A DNA stretch of 64,000 bases, from assembly GCF_003116815.1 (NCBI RefSeq), contig NZ_QDKQ01000033.1:86765-150764 (forward strand), in the 5' to 3' direction. Within the stretch, counting starts at the first letter, position 1; each line of letters starts with the position of its first letter. The stretch comes from Caulobacter endophyticus (GTDB lineage: Bacteria > Pseudomonadota > Alphaproteobacteria > Caulobacterales > Caulobacteraceae). Below, piece after piece: positions 41,370 through 51,534 of the stretch. The translations under genes were made by a program, and so were the position numbers. The notes below the pieces were generated by a model, which saw only the letters and a list, made by a program, of their open reading frames with translations, made no database searches and was not told where the DNA came from.

Positions 41370-42500
41370 TCAAGCTGCGCAGGCCTCGAAGCCCTTCTTC
41401 AGCGCGGCCTCGTCGAGGTCGCGGCCGATGAAGACCATGCGGCTGTAGCGGTTGTCCTTGTCGGTCCAGGGGCGCTGGAAGTCGCCTTCCAGGATCATGT
41501 GGACGGCCTGGAACACCAGGCGGCGCTCCTCGCCCTTCACGTCGATGATGCCCTTGGCGCGCAGGATGTCGACGCCCTTGGCGGCCAGCAGCTCGTTGAG
41601 CCAGGCGGTGATCTTCTGGCCATCGACCGGGCGGTCCAGGGTCAGGGAGATCCCCTTCACGCCATCGTCGTGGATGTCGCTCTTGTGGTCGTGCCCATGG
41701 TGGTGATGCCCATGGTCGTGATCGTGACCGCAGTGCTCGTCATGCACGTGCCCATTGTCGTGCCCGTGGTCATGATGGTGATGACCGTGATCGTGGCCGC
41801 AGTGCTCGTCGTGGACGTGGCCCGGCTCGCCGTGGGCGGGGTTGAGGAAGTCCGGCTCCAGCTCGGTGATCCGCTCCAGGTCGAAGCTGTGCTTGCCGAT
41901 GATCGCATCCAGCGGAACGTTCGAGCGCTCGGCGCGGTGGATCGGGGCCAGCGGGTTGATCTTGCGGATCCGGGCTTCGACGTGGCGCAGGTCGTCCTCG
42001 CCCACGAGGTCGGTCTTGTTGAGCACGATCTGGTCGGCGAAGGCGATCTGCTCGACGGCTTCCTTGCTGTCGCTCAGGCGCAGCATGATGTGCTTGGCGT
42101 CGACCAGGGCCGTGACCGAGTCCAGATAGGTGCGGGCCTTGACGTCCTCGTCGACGAAGAAGGTCTGGGCCACCGGGCCCGGATCGGCCAGGCCCGTGGT
42201 CTCGACGACGATGGCGTCGAAGCCGCCCTTGCGCTTCATCAGGCCCGAGAGCACCCGGATCAGGTCGCCGCGCACCGTGCAGCAGACGCAGCCGTTGTTC
42301 ATCTCGAACACTTCCTCGTCGGCGCCGACCACCAGGTCGTTGTCGATGCCGACCTCGCCGAACTCGTTGACGATCACGGCGTAGCGCTTGCCGTGCTCCT
42401 CGGTGAGGATGCGGTTGAGCAGCGTGGTCTTGCCGGCGCCGAGATAGCCGGTCAGCACGGTGACGGGGATCTTGCCGGAGGCGGGAGCGGTCTGGGTCAT
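41370..42500 (-). CDS. COG0523 (CobW/ZNG1-like) GTPase with His-rich metal-binding stretch
   Basis: A 376-residue G3E GTPase: Walker [10 protein letters not shown] (18-26), metal motif CVCC (71-74), NKTDL (161-165), then a histidine-rich segment at 223-273 made of two near-copies of [11 protein letters not shown] plus HHHH runs, and the CobW C-terminal domain from ~280. Such GTPases deliver zinc or other metals to client enzymes and are commonly Zur-regulated. Here it follows a membrane transporter preceded by a Zur-like palindrome, with 105 bases between the two genes. Inference: zinc metallochaperone. Confidence 0.88.
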   Translation of the reverse strand: MTQTAPASGKIPVTVLTGYLGAGKTTLLNRILTEEHGKRYAVIVNEFGEVGIDNDLVVGADEEVFEMNNGCVCCTVRGDLIRVLSGLMKRKGGFDAIVVETTGLADPGPVAQTFFVDEDVKARTYLDSVTALVDAKHIMLRLSDSKEAVEQIAFADQIVLNKTDLVGEDDLRHVEARIRKINPLAPIHRAERSNVPLDAIIGKHSFDLERITELEPDFLNPAHGEPGHVHDEHCGHDHGHHHHDHGHDNGHVHDEHCGHDHDHGHHHHGHDHKSDIHDDGVKGISLTLDRPVDGQKITAWLNELLAAKGVDILRAKGIIDVKGEERRLVFQAVHMILEGDFQRPWTDKDNRYSRMVFIGRDLDEAALKKGFEACAA

Positions 42501-42550
42501 GGCGGGTATTTAGGGCGGCGGGGGCGGAAGCGAAAGCGTCAGTACGTGGC

Positions 42551-42582
42551 CCTCGTCCTTCGACAGGCTCAGGATGAGGACC
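42551..42582. repeat. Short palindromic repeat with CTTCGACAGGCTCAGGATG core
   Basis: CCTCGTCCTTCGACAGGCTC followed by AGGATGAGGACC forms an imperfect hairpin. The core is a frequent intergenic sequence in alphaproteobacteria. It lies between the transporter and COG0523 genes and could attenuate readthrough into the latter. Confidence 0.55.
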
Positions 42583-42605
42583 AAGGCACGGCCGGGCGCT
42601 GCACC

Positions 42606-43235
42606 TCAGGTCTTCAGGAACGCCACCGCCAGGCCGACCAGCACCAGGGCCGCGCCCAGGATGGTCTCCTCGTAGCGCTCCAGCCAGTCGAGGTTCAGGC
42701 GGCGCACGCCGGCCAGGGACAGGCCCGTAAACAGCAGCATGCCCGCCGCCGTCGCCGCCAGCAGCACGACGCTGAGCAGCAGGAACGCGCCCCAGCCGTG
42801 CTTCATGCCGGCCAGGTAGTAGGGAAGGAAGGCCTCGCACGGCGACAGGGTCAGCAGCACCACCAGGGCGGTGATCGCCGCGCGGTCCGATGCGTAGGTC
42901 CGCCGGCCGGCCTCGGGCAGGGCGTGGCTGTGCCTGCCGCGCGCTATATAGAAGAGACCGACGGCCACCATCAGCCCGCCGACGATCCAGTGGAACAGGT
43001 GGCCAAGCTTCGGCTCCAGCGCCAGGCCTGCGACCACCAGCACAAGGCCCAGCAGGATGGTCAGGGCCACGTGGCCAAGGCCCGCCAGCAGGGTCACGCC
43101 CAGAGTGCGCCCCGCCGACCATTTCTGCGCGCGGCCGACCAGCACGAACGGCAGCCAATGGGTTGGCAGGGCCGCGTGCAGGAAGGCCACCATGAAGCCG
43201 GTGGCCGCGATCGAGGCGAAGAAAGCGGACGTCAC
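42606..43235 (-). CDS. Polytopic metal-transporter-like protein (NiCoT/RcnA-like)
   Basis: A 209-residue protein with six predicted helices. HAALPTHWLPFVLVGRAQ near the N-terminus and LSPCEAFLPYYLAG later resemble His/Cys motifs of nickel/cobalt-type or cytochrome-biogenesis-like transporters. With the COG0523 gene downstream, metal transport is the most likely role. I use the GTG at 43235; an ATG at 43280 would place the Zur-like palindrome inside the coding region. No ribosome site precedes the GTG; a TATAG sequence just upstream suggests a leaderless transcript. Confidence 0.65.
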   Translation of the reverse strand: MTSAFFASIAATGFMVAFLHAALPTHWLPFVLVGRAQKWSAGRTLGVTLLAGLGHVALTILLGLVLVVAGLALEPKLGHLFHWIVGGLMVAVGLFYIARGRHSHALPEAGRRTYASDRAAITALVVLLTLSPCEAFLPYYLAGMKHGWGAFLLLSVVLLAATAAGMLLFTGLSLAGVRRLNLDWLERYEETILGAALVLVGLAVAFLKT

Positions 43236-43250
43236 GCTCGCGCTATAGCC

Positions 43251-43265
43251 TGTTACAAAATAACG
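43251..43265. promoter_or_regulatory. Zur-like palindrome
   Basis: TGTTACAAAATAACG contains near-symmetric arms GTTAC / ATAAC around an A-rich centre and stands out in GC-rich DNA. Alphaproteobacterial Zur sites have the form GTTATA-N-TATAAC. It overlaps the expected promoter of the transporter-COG0523 unit (-10-like TATAG at 43243-43247, minus strand). The divergent rplU promoter is ~80 bases away. Inferred from context. Confidence 0.5.
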
Positions 43266-43344
43266 AGCCAGAGGAGTCATGCGTGCGGCGCGACACAGGC
43301 TTCACCTTGAATCCAGTCAAGGACTTTAGAGGCTCCCTTGGCCG

Positions 43345-43407
43345 TTGACTCACAGGCTTTCGGCGCTATAAGTGCGCCCCTCTCGCCCGCCGGGTTTCCT
43401 AGCGGGC
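43345..43407 (+). promoter_or_regulatory. rplU promoter and leader hairpin
   Basis: TTGACT (43345-43350) and TATAAG (43367-43372) with 16-base spacing make a good housekeeping promoter with the Caulobacter-type GCTATAA -10. A 6-bp hairpin GCCCGC / GCGGGC (43385-43407) lies early in the ~70-base leader and may serve L21 autoregulation, which is unproven here. Confidence 0.65.
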
Positions 43408-43450
43408 GTTCCGTATTTTGCGAACAGCACGTTATTTAAGGCGCTAACCT

Positions 43451-43963
43451 ATGTACGCGGTCATCAAAACCGGCGGCAAGCAGTACCGGGTCCAAGCCGG
43501 CGACCTGCTGGTCGTCGAGAAGCTCGACGGTCAACCTGGCGCGGAAGTCGCCTTTGGCGAAGTTCTGCTGCTGGGCGAAGGCGAGGCCGTGACGGTCGGC
43601 GCCCCCACCGTTGACGGCGCCGTCGTCAACGCCACCCTGATCGAAACCCGCAAGGGCGAGAAGGTGAAGATCTTCAAGAAGATCCGCCGTCAGGGCTACC
43701 GCCGCACCCGCGGTCACCGCCAGACCGAAACGGTCCTGCGCGTGACGTCGGTCGCCGGCGCCGGCAAGGAAAGCAAGTGGGAAGGCACGATCGACCTGAC
43801 CCCGAAGGTCATCCTCGACGCCCGCGCCCGCGGTCTCGGCGACGCCGCTGTCCCGGCCACCATCCCGGAAGCTCCGGCCGCCAAGGCTGAAGCCGCCCCC
43901 GCTCCGAAAAAGAAGGCCGCGCCGAAGAAGGCCGCCGCCCCCGCTCCGGAAGCTGAAGCTTAA
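43451..43963 (+). CDS. rplU: 50S ribosomal protein L21
   Basis: A 170-residue protein. The conserved L21 body occupies residues 1-103 (MYAVIKTGGKQYRVQAGDLLVVEKLDG ... RRTRGHRQTETVLRV), followed by a ~65-residue Ala/Lys/Pro tail typical of alphaproteobacterial L21. It binds 23S rRNA. Followed by rpmA after 77 bases that include a terminator-like hairpin. Confidence 0.97.
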   Translation: MYAVIKTGGKQYRVQAGDLLVVEKLDGQPGAEVAFGEVLLLGEGEAVTVGAPTVDGAVVNATLIETRKGEKVKIFKKIRRQGYRRTRGHRQTETVLRVTSVAGAGKESKWEGTIDLTPKVILDARARGLGDAAVPATIPEAPAAKAEAAPAPKKKAAPKKAAAPAPEAEA

Positions 43964-43982
43964 GATCCGCCAGGATCTTTTT
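43962..43982 (+). terminator. Terminator-like hairpin between rplU and rpmA
   Basis: AAGATCC, 4-base loop, GGATCTT, then T5, beginning within the rplU stop codon. Probably partial termination or attenuation, since rpmA has only a weak promoter-like sequence of its own. Confidence 0.6.
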
Positions 43983-44040
43983 GGATTGATCTGACCCAGG
44001 TCCGCGCGTCGGAAACCGGGTCAAAGATTAGGAGAGCATC

Positions 44041-44310
44041 ATGGCTCACAAGAAATCTGGCGGTTCGTCGAGCAACGGCCGCGACTCGGAATCGAAGCGC
44101 CTTGGCGTAAAGAAGTTCGGCGGCGAGAAGGTTCTCGCCGGCAACATCCTCGTGCGTCAGCGCGGCACCAAGTTCTACCCGGGCGCCAACGTCGGCATCG
44201 GTAAGGATCACACCCTGTTCGCCCTCGTCGAAGGCGCCGTGGGCTTCGTGACCAAGAAGCAGAACCGTACCTACGTGACCGTGGCCCCGGTGGCCCAGGC
44301 CGCCGAATAG
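44041..44310 (+). CDS. rpmA: 50S ribosomal protein L27
   Basis: An 89-residue protein. It starts [23 protein letters not shown], the conserved L27 N-terminus that reaches the peptidyl-transferase centre, without the cleavable extension seen in Firmicutes. AGGAGAGC precedes the ATG. Confidence 0.97.
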   Translation: MAHKKSGGSSSNGRDSESKRLGVKKFGGEKVLAGNILVRQRGTKFYPGANVGIGKDHTLFALVEGAVGFVTKKQNRTYVTVAPVAQAAE

Positions 44311-44375
44311 TACGATCTGAAGTCTCTCTTCGGATCGTGCTTCCTCAAGAAGACGATCCGGACGCGACGAATACG

Positions 44376-44412
44376 AAGCGGGGAGTCCGGACGCCGGACT
44401 CCCCGCTTTTGT
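44376..44412 (+). terminator. Strong intrinsic terminator after rpmA
   Basis: A 14-bp perfect stem (AGCGGGGAGTCCGG / CCGGACTCCCCGCT) with an ACG loop is followed by T4GT4. Confidence 0.92.
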
Positions 44413-44534
44413 TTTGTCCACGTTCCAGAAAAAGCCTCATCCAGGCAATTGGAGCGTCACGGTCCCGCACTATCTGAGGCGCGTCGCAGTATCGGCGCCT
44501 CGCGTGAAGAAGGGCCGGGAAAGGGAGACGCGCC

Positions 44535-45068
44535 ATGTGCGTGATCGAAAGAAGTCCCGTCATCGAGACGCGGCGGCTCGCCCTGCGGGCGCCGGACATG
44601 TCCGACGCGCCGCGCATCGCCAGCCTGGGCGCCGACTACGCCATCCCCAAGATGACCACCCGCATGCCCTGGCCCTACGGCCAGGCCGACGCCGAAGAGT
44701 TCGTGGCCCGCGTCCATGCCCAGGACTGGAGCCGCAACGCCACCTTCGTCATCGACCTGGAAGACGCCGGCGTCGTCGGCGTGCTGGGCTTCTTCCCCAA
44801 CGAGGACGGCCGGCTCGAGGTCGGCTACTGGATCGGCCGTCCGTTCTGGGGCCGGGGCCTGGCCACCGAGGCCCTGCAAGGCGCGCTGTCCTGGGCCGCG
44901 CACGACTGGCGGCGCAAGCTGGTGGTCGCGGGCCACTTCGCCGACAACCCCGCCTCGGGCCAGGTGCTGGTCAAGGCCGGCTTCCTCTACACCGGCGTCG
45001 TCACCGACAAGGACTCGGTCTCGCGCGGGGCGTCCGTGGCGACGCGGATGATGGTCTGGCTGGCCTAG
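44535..45068 (+). CDS. GNAT-family N-acetyltransferase (RimJ-like)
   Basis: A 177-residue GNAT protein: ETRRLALRAPDMSDAPRI opening, YWIGRPFWGRGLATEALQGALSW as the acetyl-CoA pyrophosphate-binding loop (Q/RxxGxG/A variant), and NPASGQVLVKAGF. The RimJ/RimL group acetylates ribosomal protein N-termini, and position after rpmA is consistent with that in many alphaproteobacteria. Target unproven. AAGGGAG precedes the ATG. Confidence 0.87.
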   Translation: MCVIERSPVIETRRLALRAPDMSDAPRIASLGADYAIPKMTTRMPWPYGQADAEEFVARVHAQDWSRNATFVIDLEDAGVVGVLGFFPNEDGRLEVGYWIGRPFWGRGLATEALQGALSWAAHDWRRKLVVAGHFADNPASGQVLVKAGFLYTGVVTDKDSVSRGASVATRMMVWLA

Positions 45069-45172
45069 GAAAAAAGCCTCTCCCTATGGAAGAGGGCTCC
45101 GGCGGCGTCGCCCCCGCAGTGGGCAAAGCTGCAACATCATGTAAGATGCAACACCATAATATGGGAGGCATC

Positions 45173-46180
45173 ATGCATCGTCGCGTTCTAGCCGGTCTGG
45201 CGCTCGCTCTGACCCTGACGGCGCCCGCCGCCGTCCTCGCCGAGGCCAGGAAGCCGCTCTATCGCGACCCGGTGTTCGACGGCGCGGCCGATGTCGCCAT
45301 CGCCTGGGACAGATCGGACAAGCTGTGGCGGATGTTCTACACCAACCGTCGCGCCACCCTTAAGCTGGATGATCCCAAGGACGTCGCCTGGCTGCACGCC
45401 ACCGCGATCGGCGTGGCCACGTCCAAGGACGGCCTGGCCTGGACCTACGCCGGCACGGCCAGCATCCCCGCCGCCTGCACCGGCGAAACGCTCTGGGCGC
45501 CGGAAATCTTCACCGAGAACGGCGTCCACCACATGTTCCTGACGGTGGTGCCCGGCGTCTTCCACCGCTGGAACCTGCCGGAAGCGGGCGCGAAGATCGT
45601 CCACCTGACCTCGACCGACCTGAAGGCCTGGACCTGCGCCGACACGCTGGAGCTGGGCTCGGACCGGGTGATCGACGCCGGGGTCATCAAGGCCCCGCAG
45701 GGCGGCTACCGCATGTGGTTCAAGGACGAGCGCAAGGACAGCCGGATCTTCTTCGCCGATAGTCCGGACCTGAAAACCTGGACCCGCCAGCCCGGTTTCG
45801 TCGCCGACTTCGCCGGCGAAGGCCCCAAGGTGTTCTTCTTTCAGGGATCCTGGTGGATGATCGCCGACGCCTGGAAGGGCCTGGCGGTGCTGCGCTCCAA
45901 GGACGCCGTGACCTGGGAGCGCCAGCCGGGCTTCATCCTCGACAAGCCGGGCAGTCAGCCCACCGACCGCGACCTTGGCCATCATCCCGACGTGATCGTC
46001 AATGACGGCCGGGCGCTGCTCTACTACTTCGTCGGCCAGGGCAAGGAAGAGGAAGCAAGGACCGATCCGGTCTGGAACCAGCGCACGGTGATCCAGCTGG
46101 GCGAGCTGCAGGTCAAGGACGGCTGGCTGGCGGTGGACCGCGAGGCGGTCGTGAAGAAGGGGCTGAAGGCGCCGAAATAG
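45173..46180 (+). CDS. Secreted five-bladed beta-propeller, GH43-like
   Basis: A 335-residue protein with signal peptide (residues 5-24, LAE cut). Repeated strands such as WRMFYTNRR, HLTSTDLKAW, FFADSPDLKTW and VLRSKDAVTW match the blades of the glycoside hydrolase family 43/62/68-like propeller, with acidic residues at DPVFDG and APEIF. Arabinofuranosidase-type or sucrose-type activity is possible; the catalytic triad is not certain. GGGAGG precedes the ATG; the region just upstream has direct repeats of GCAACA. Confidence 0.72.
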   Translation: MHRRVLAGLALALTLTAPAAVLAEARKPLYRDPVFDGAADVAIAWDRSDKLWRMFYTNRRATLKLDDPKDVAWLHATAIGVATSKDGLAWTYAGTASIPAACTGETLWAPEIFTENGVHHMFLTVVPGVFHRWNLPEAGAKIVHLTSTDLKAWTCADTLELGSDRVIDAGVIKAPQGGYRMWFKDERKDSRIFFADSPDLKTWTRQPGFVADFAGEGPKVFFFQGSWWMIADAWKGLAVLRSKDAVTWERQPGFILDKPGSQPTDRDLGHHPDVIVNDGRALLYYFVGQGKEEEARTDPVWNQRTVIQLGELQVKDGWLAVDREAVVKKGLKAPK

Positions 46181-46182
46181 AG

Positions 46183-46312
46183 AACCTCCCCCTCTGGGGG
46201 AGGCGGCTGAAGGCCGGTGGGGGGCCGTTTTCAGCTTTCCGGGCCTTGGTGGTCTGGGTGACTACTCCCCCCACCGATCGCTTCGCGATCACCTCCCCCA
46301 CAGGGGGAGGTT
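46183..46312. repeat. GC-rich palindromic intergenic repeat, copy 5 (divergent)
   Basis: AACCTCCCCCTCTGGGGGAGG left end and CCTCCCCCACAGGGGGAGGTT right end, with GATCGCTTCGCGATC as the inner right hairpin. A sequence variant of the other copies, still between 3' ends of two convergent genes (2 bases from the propeller-gene stop). Confidence 0.85.
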
Positions 46313-46327
46313 CCTACCCGGGCGGCC

Positions 46328-47287
46328 TCAGGCCGCCCGGTGCGTGTGGATCACCTTCTGCGGCCCCTCGCGGAAGCGCTTCTCGGCCGTGACGATGCGC
46401 TCGCACAGGGCGTCGAGGTCCGACAGCAGCGAATAGGTGGCGTAGATGGGGATCTCCATCATCGCCACCTGCGCGCGCGGCATGAACTCGCAGTACTTCT
46501 TCCAGGCGATGTGGTTGTCGCGGGCGGTCAGGGCGCGCTGGCCCAGCGGGTTCCACAGGTTCAGGTCGACGAGCTCGTCGCGGCATTCCTTCATCACCGG
46601 CAGGGCGATGTAGAGGAACAGGAACGTCGGTGTGGCCGCGCGGCTGAACTGCGGCTGCACCTGCATGTGCCAGATGCGGAAGGCCTCGAAGAAGTTGGCC
46701 TTGCGGACCGGATCCGGCGGCAGCCAGCTGGCTTCGGTGTTGATCACCTCGGCGGCGCTGGCCGCGCGCTTGACCAGTTCGTCGGCGCTGCGGCCGCCGG
46801 CCATGGTCTTGGACAGGGCCGCGACCGGGATGTTCAGCTTGCGCGCCACGTCGGTGAAGCTGACCTGCTGGCCGGCCATCGGCGTGAACTGGCCGAAATT
46901 GGGAGCGTTGGGGGCCTTGGCGCGACGGATGGCGGCGGCCTCGTGCTCGATCTTCTGGGCCTCGCGCTTCTTCTCGGCCTGGACGCGGTCGAAGTCGGCT
47001 TCGTGCGCGGCCTGCTCTTCGGGCGTCATCCAGCGGGCGCGGCCGGGGCCATAGGTGCGCTCCAGCCGGTTGATCAGCACCAGCACGTGGTTTTCGGACG
47101 GCCGCGTGCCGATATCGCCGAGGAAAGCGCGGAAGTCGCGCCACGTCCCGGTCACGCCGGTGCCGCGGCTCATCAGGATATTGCGATGGATGGACGCCTC
47201 GCCCGCATATTTGCGGCATAGCGTCTGCAGCGTCAGGTCCTTGAGGTCCTGATCGAGTTCATCCCTGACGTTCGCTTCCGTCGACAA
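46328..47287 (-). CDS. Uncharacterised protein with HNH/AP2-like remnant domain
   Basis: A 319-residue soluble protein. Residues ~20-100 ([31 protein letters not shown] ... [16 protein letters not shown]) keep the skeleton of the phage-type domain usually written GRGITV-W-FEAFL-DMG-RP-RIDNDG-Y-PGNCRWAT-EQ, but the RIDN and NCRW positions are replaced (LINRL, RARW). The rest is helical with no recognised family ([16 protein letters not shown] may be a helix-turn-helix). TTG start with a strong GGGAGGGGAGG site. Upstream of obgE in divergent orientation. Confidence 0.65.
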   Translation of the reverse strand: MSTEANVRDELDQDLKDLTLQTLCRKYAGEASIHRNILMSRGTGVTGTWRDFRAFLGDIGTRPSENHVLVLINRLERTYGPGRARWMTPEEQAAHEADFDRVQAEKKREAQKIEHEAAAIRRAKAPNAPNFGQFTPMAGQQVSFTDVARKLNIPVAALSKTMAGGRSADELVKRAASAAEVINTEASWLPPDPVRKANFFEAFRIWHMQVQPQFSRAATPTFLFLYIALPVMKECRDELVDLNLWNPLGQRALTARDNHIAWKKYCEFMPRAQVAMMEIPIYATYSLLSDLDALCERIVTAEKRFREGPQKVIHTHRAA

Positions 47288-47357
47288 CGGACGCCTCCCC
47301 TCCCACGAGAAATAGAGAATTTTCGCCCCGAGACCGTTTGTCGCACCCCGTGTTTAA

Positions 47358-49696
<2,339 letters not shown>

Positions 49697-49708
49697 TCCA
49701 TGCCTGAG

Positions 49709-49813
49709 CCCTCCCCCTTGATGGGGGAGGGTTGGGCGGGGTGGTTTGGGCGGCAGCGACTGAACCGCCGCGTCACCCCCACCCCCGGCCCTTTCCCCAT
49801 CAACGGGGAAGGG
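49709..49813. repeat. Variant GC-rich inverted repeat behind proB
   Basis: CCCTCCCCCTTGATGGGGG at the left and CCCCATCAACGGGGAAGGG at the right are inverted copies bracketing ~60 bases. Related in design to the main repeat family but with a GATG/CATC loop. It lies between convergent proB and the alpha/beta hydrolase gene. Confidence 0.7.
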
Positions 49814-49824
49814 AGCAGTCCGCG

Positions 49825-50736
49825 CTACTTCAAGAACCCATCCACCGCCTTGGCGAACGCTTCCGGCTGGTCGGCCATGATAAAGTGGCGGCTGCCCTCG
49901 ACGCGGACGAGCTTCACCCCGGGCAGGGCATCGTACTCGCGCATCCACAGCGCCCCGACCACGGCCGGCGGCAGCGCGCCCTCGGCGTCGACGGCGTAGA
50001 GAGCGGTGACAGGGGTCTTCATCGCCGCCAGGCCCGGACGGGCGTCCAGCGTCATCACTTCCGAAATCGCCCTGGCCACGGCCTTGCGGTCGGAGGCCAG
50101 CGACCAGGCCACGATGGTCTCTTGCATGGCCGGGGTGCGCGACAGGCCCTTGGCGGCGGCCGTCTGCTGGGCGGCGAAGGCTTCGGGGCTGGCCGACAGA
50201 ACGCTGGCGGCCATGCGGTCGGCGAAGGGCCTGGCGCTGGCCGAGGTGGCGGTCGGGCCGAACATGGCGCTGTAGAACGGCAGGCTGTCGATGGTCATCA
50301 GCCGGCCGACGAGCTCGGGATGACGCTGGGCCAGCAGCAGGCCCGACAGCCCGCCCATCGAATGGCCGATCACCGCCGGCTGCCTGAGCCCGGCCGAACG
50401 GATGTAGGTCGCCAGGGCCTCGACCGCCGGGTCGACGAACGGCCCCTCGCCGCCGGTCCAGGGCTGGCCGGCGAAGCCCGACAACTGCACCAGGTGCACG
50501 CGGTGCGTGGGCTTCAGCCGGTCGGCCAGCGGCCGGAACGCCTCGCGCGAGGAGGCCAGGCCCGGCGCCAGGATCACGTCGGGGCCCTGCCCCACGACCT
50601 CGACCGTCAGGCGGTCGGCGACGTAGTCGGGCTGGGCTCGGGCGACCGAGACGGCGATTCCGAGGCCCAAAAGGGCGGTCAGGACGATGACGAGGGCGCG
50701 CGCGACCGCGCGGCCGCCGAGAAAGGCAAGCAACAT
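49825..50736 (-). CDS. Alpha/beta hydrolase, membrane-anchored or secreted
   Basis: A 303-residue hydrolase with an N-terminal hydrophobic segment (residues 8-34). The nucleophile elbow is GHSMGG, preceded by the oxyanion segment LAPGLASSREAF; the C-terminal histidine is probably in EGSRHFIMAD and an acid in YAVDAEG. Substrate unknown. It begins the insertion between proB and proA. 30 bases upstream of its start is the XRE stop. Confidence 0.8.
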   Translation of the reverse strand: MLLAFLGGRAVARALVIVLTALLGLGIAVSVARAQPDYVADRLTVEVVGQGPDVILAPGLASSREAFRPLADRLKPTHRVHLVQLSGFAGQPWTGGEGPFVDPAVEALATYIRSAGLRQPAVIGHSMGGLSGLLLAQRHPELVGRLMTIDSLPFYSAMFGPTATSASARPFADRMAASVLSASPEAFAAQQTAAAKGLSRTPAMQETIVAWSLASDRKAVARAISEVMTLDARPGLAAMKTPVTALYAVDAEGALPPAVVGALWMREYDALPGVKLVRVEGSRHFIMADQPEAFAKAVDGFLK

Positions 50737-50766
50737 TGGGGTCTCCTGAGGTCTGGGGGAACGTCC

Positions 50767-50967
50767 TCAGCGGACGTGCGGGTTCTCGAAGATTTCTTCG
50801 ATCGGCCGCTCGAAGATGGCGGCGATGCGGTAGGCGAGATCGAGGGACGGGTCGTGCTTCTCGGTCTCCAGGGCGTTGACCGCCTGGCGCGAGACGTTCA
50901 GCTGCTGGCCGAGCTGTTCCTGGGTCCAGCCGCGCTCGACGCGCAACAGCTTCAGGCGGTTCTTCAT
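50767..50967 (-). CDS. XRE-family helix-turn-helix regulator
   Basis: A 66-residue Cro/CI-type regulator: NRLKLLRVERGWTQEQLGQQLNVSRQAVNALETEKHDPSLDLAYRIAAIF, the typical short XRE form that pairs with a membrane protein. ATG overlaps the stop of the upstream membrane-protein gene (ATGA). It probably represses its own promoter through the TGACAT sites at 51397-51452. Confidence 0.9.
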   Translation of the reverse strand: MKNRLKLLRVERGWTQEQLGQQLNVSRQAVNALETEKHDPSLDLAYRIAAIFERPIEEIFENPHVR

Positions 50968-51368
50968 CGCGTGCTCCGGATGAAGGGCGAGACCACCCCG
51001 AACACCGCCCAGAACAGCGGATAGATCAGCCAGCCCGGCAGGTGCGGGGCGTGGGCGTAGCTCTCGCCGAAGCCCCAGACCGAGAAAAGGGCCATGGCCA
51101 CGCCCGAGGCGACGATGAACTGCCGGGCGACCAGGGCGCGGACGAACTCGTCGGACTCGGCCATCAGGGCCAGGGTCGCCCAGATCTGCCCGACCACCGG
51201 AGCCGAGACCACCAGGGCCAGGATCCAGGCCGCCACCGGCGTCCTGATGTCGTCGAAGGCGCCGAAGATCGCGCCCACATTGACCAGCACATAGGGGATC
51301 ATGAACGCCATGGTGCGGATCACGTAGCGCCTGTGCGCCGAGGTCTGGAACTTTCCGATCGCCAGCAT
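50964..51368 (-). CDS. Four-helix membrane protein partnered with the XRE regulator
   Basis: A 134-residue protein with four predicted helices (about 15-38, 45-70, 80-100 and 105-128). Pairs of short XRE regulators with such membrane proteins are common in bacteria, but their role is unclear. Start ATG at 51368 with GGGAGG upstream; an earlier GTG/ATG at 51404 would overlap the operator. Unknown function. Confidence 0.75.
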   Translation of the reverse strand: MLAIGKFQTSAHRRYVIRTMAFMIPYVLVNVGAIFGAFDDIRTPVAAWILALVVSAPVVGQIWATLALMAESDEFVRALVARQFIVASGVAMALFSVWGFGESYAHAPHLPGWLIYPLFWAVFGVVSPFIRSTR

Positions 51369-51396
51369 GGCTCGCCTCCCGTTGATGTAAGGCAAA

Positions 51397-51452
51397 CCTG
51401 ACATGGCTCAAATGTCATGTCAACCTGACATAATGTCGGGAAATCCTGACAT
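51397..51452. promoter_or_regulatory. TGACAT operator array between XRE unit and tyrosinase
   Basis: Five half-sites in 56 bases: CCTGACAT (51397-51404), ATGTCA (51412-51417), ATGTCA-acc-TGACAT (51417-51431) and ATGTC-10-GACAT (51433-51452). The dense inverted half-sites fit the short XRE repressor encoded downstream, and the site lies 83 bases upstream of the tyrosinase start on the other side. Confidence 0.65.
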
Positions 51453-51534
51453 ATGGCTGCGAGTCGCCCCTTGCTGGCGCTCGCCGGATGATGCAACCTC
51501 TGCGCGCTTTGACTGAAATGCACGGGAGGGCGGT

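Noticed and set aside
45070..45098. Possible minus-strand terminator behind the GNAT gene
   Set aside because: The stem has a bulge and no minus-strand gene would use it; evidence is weak.
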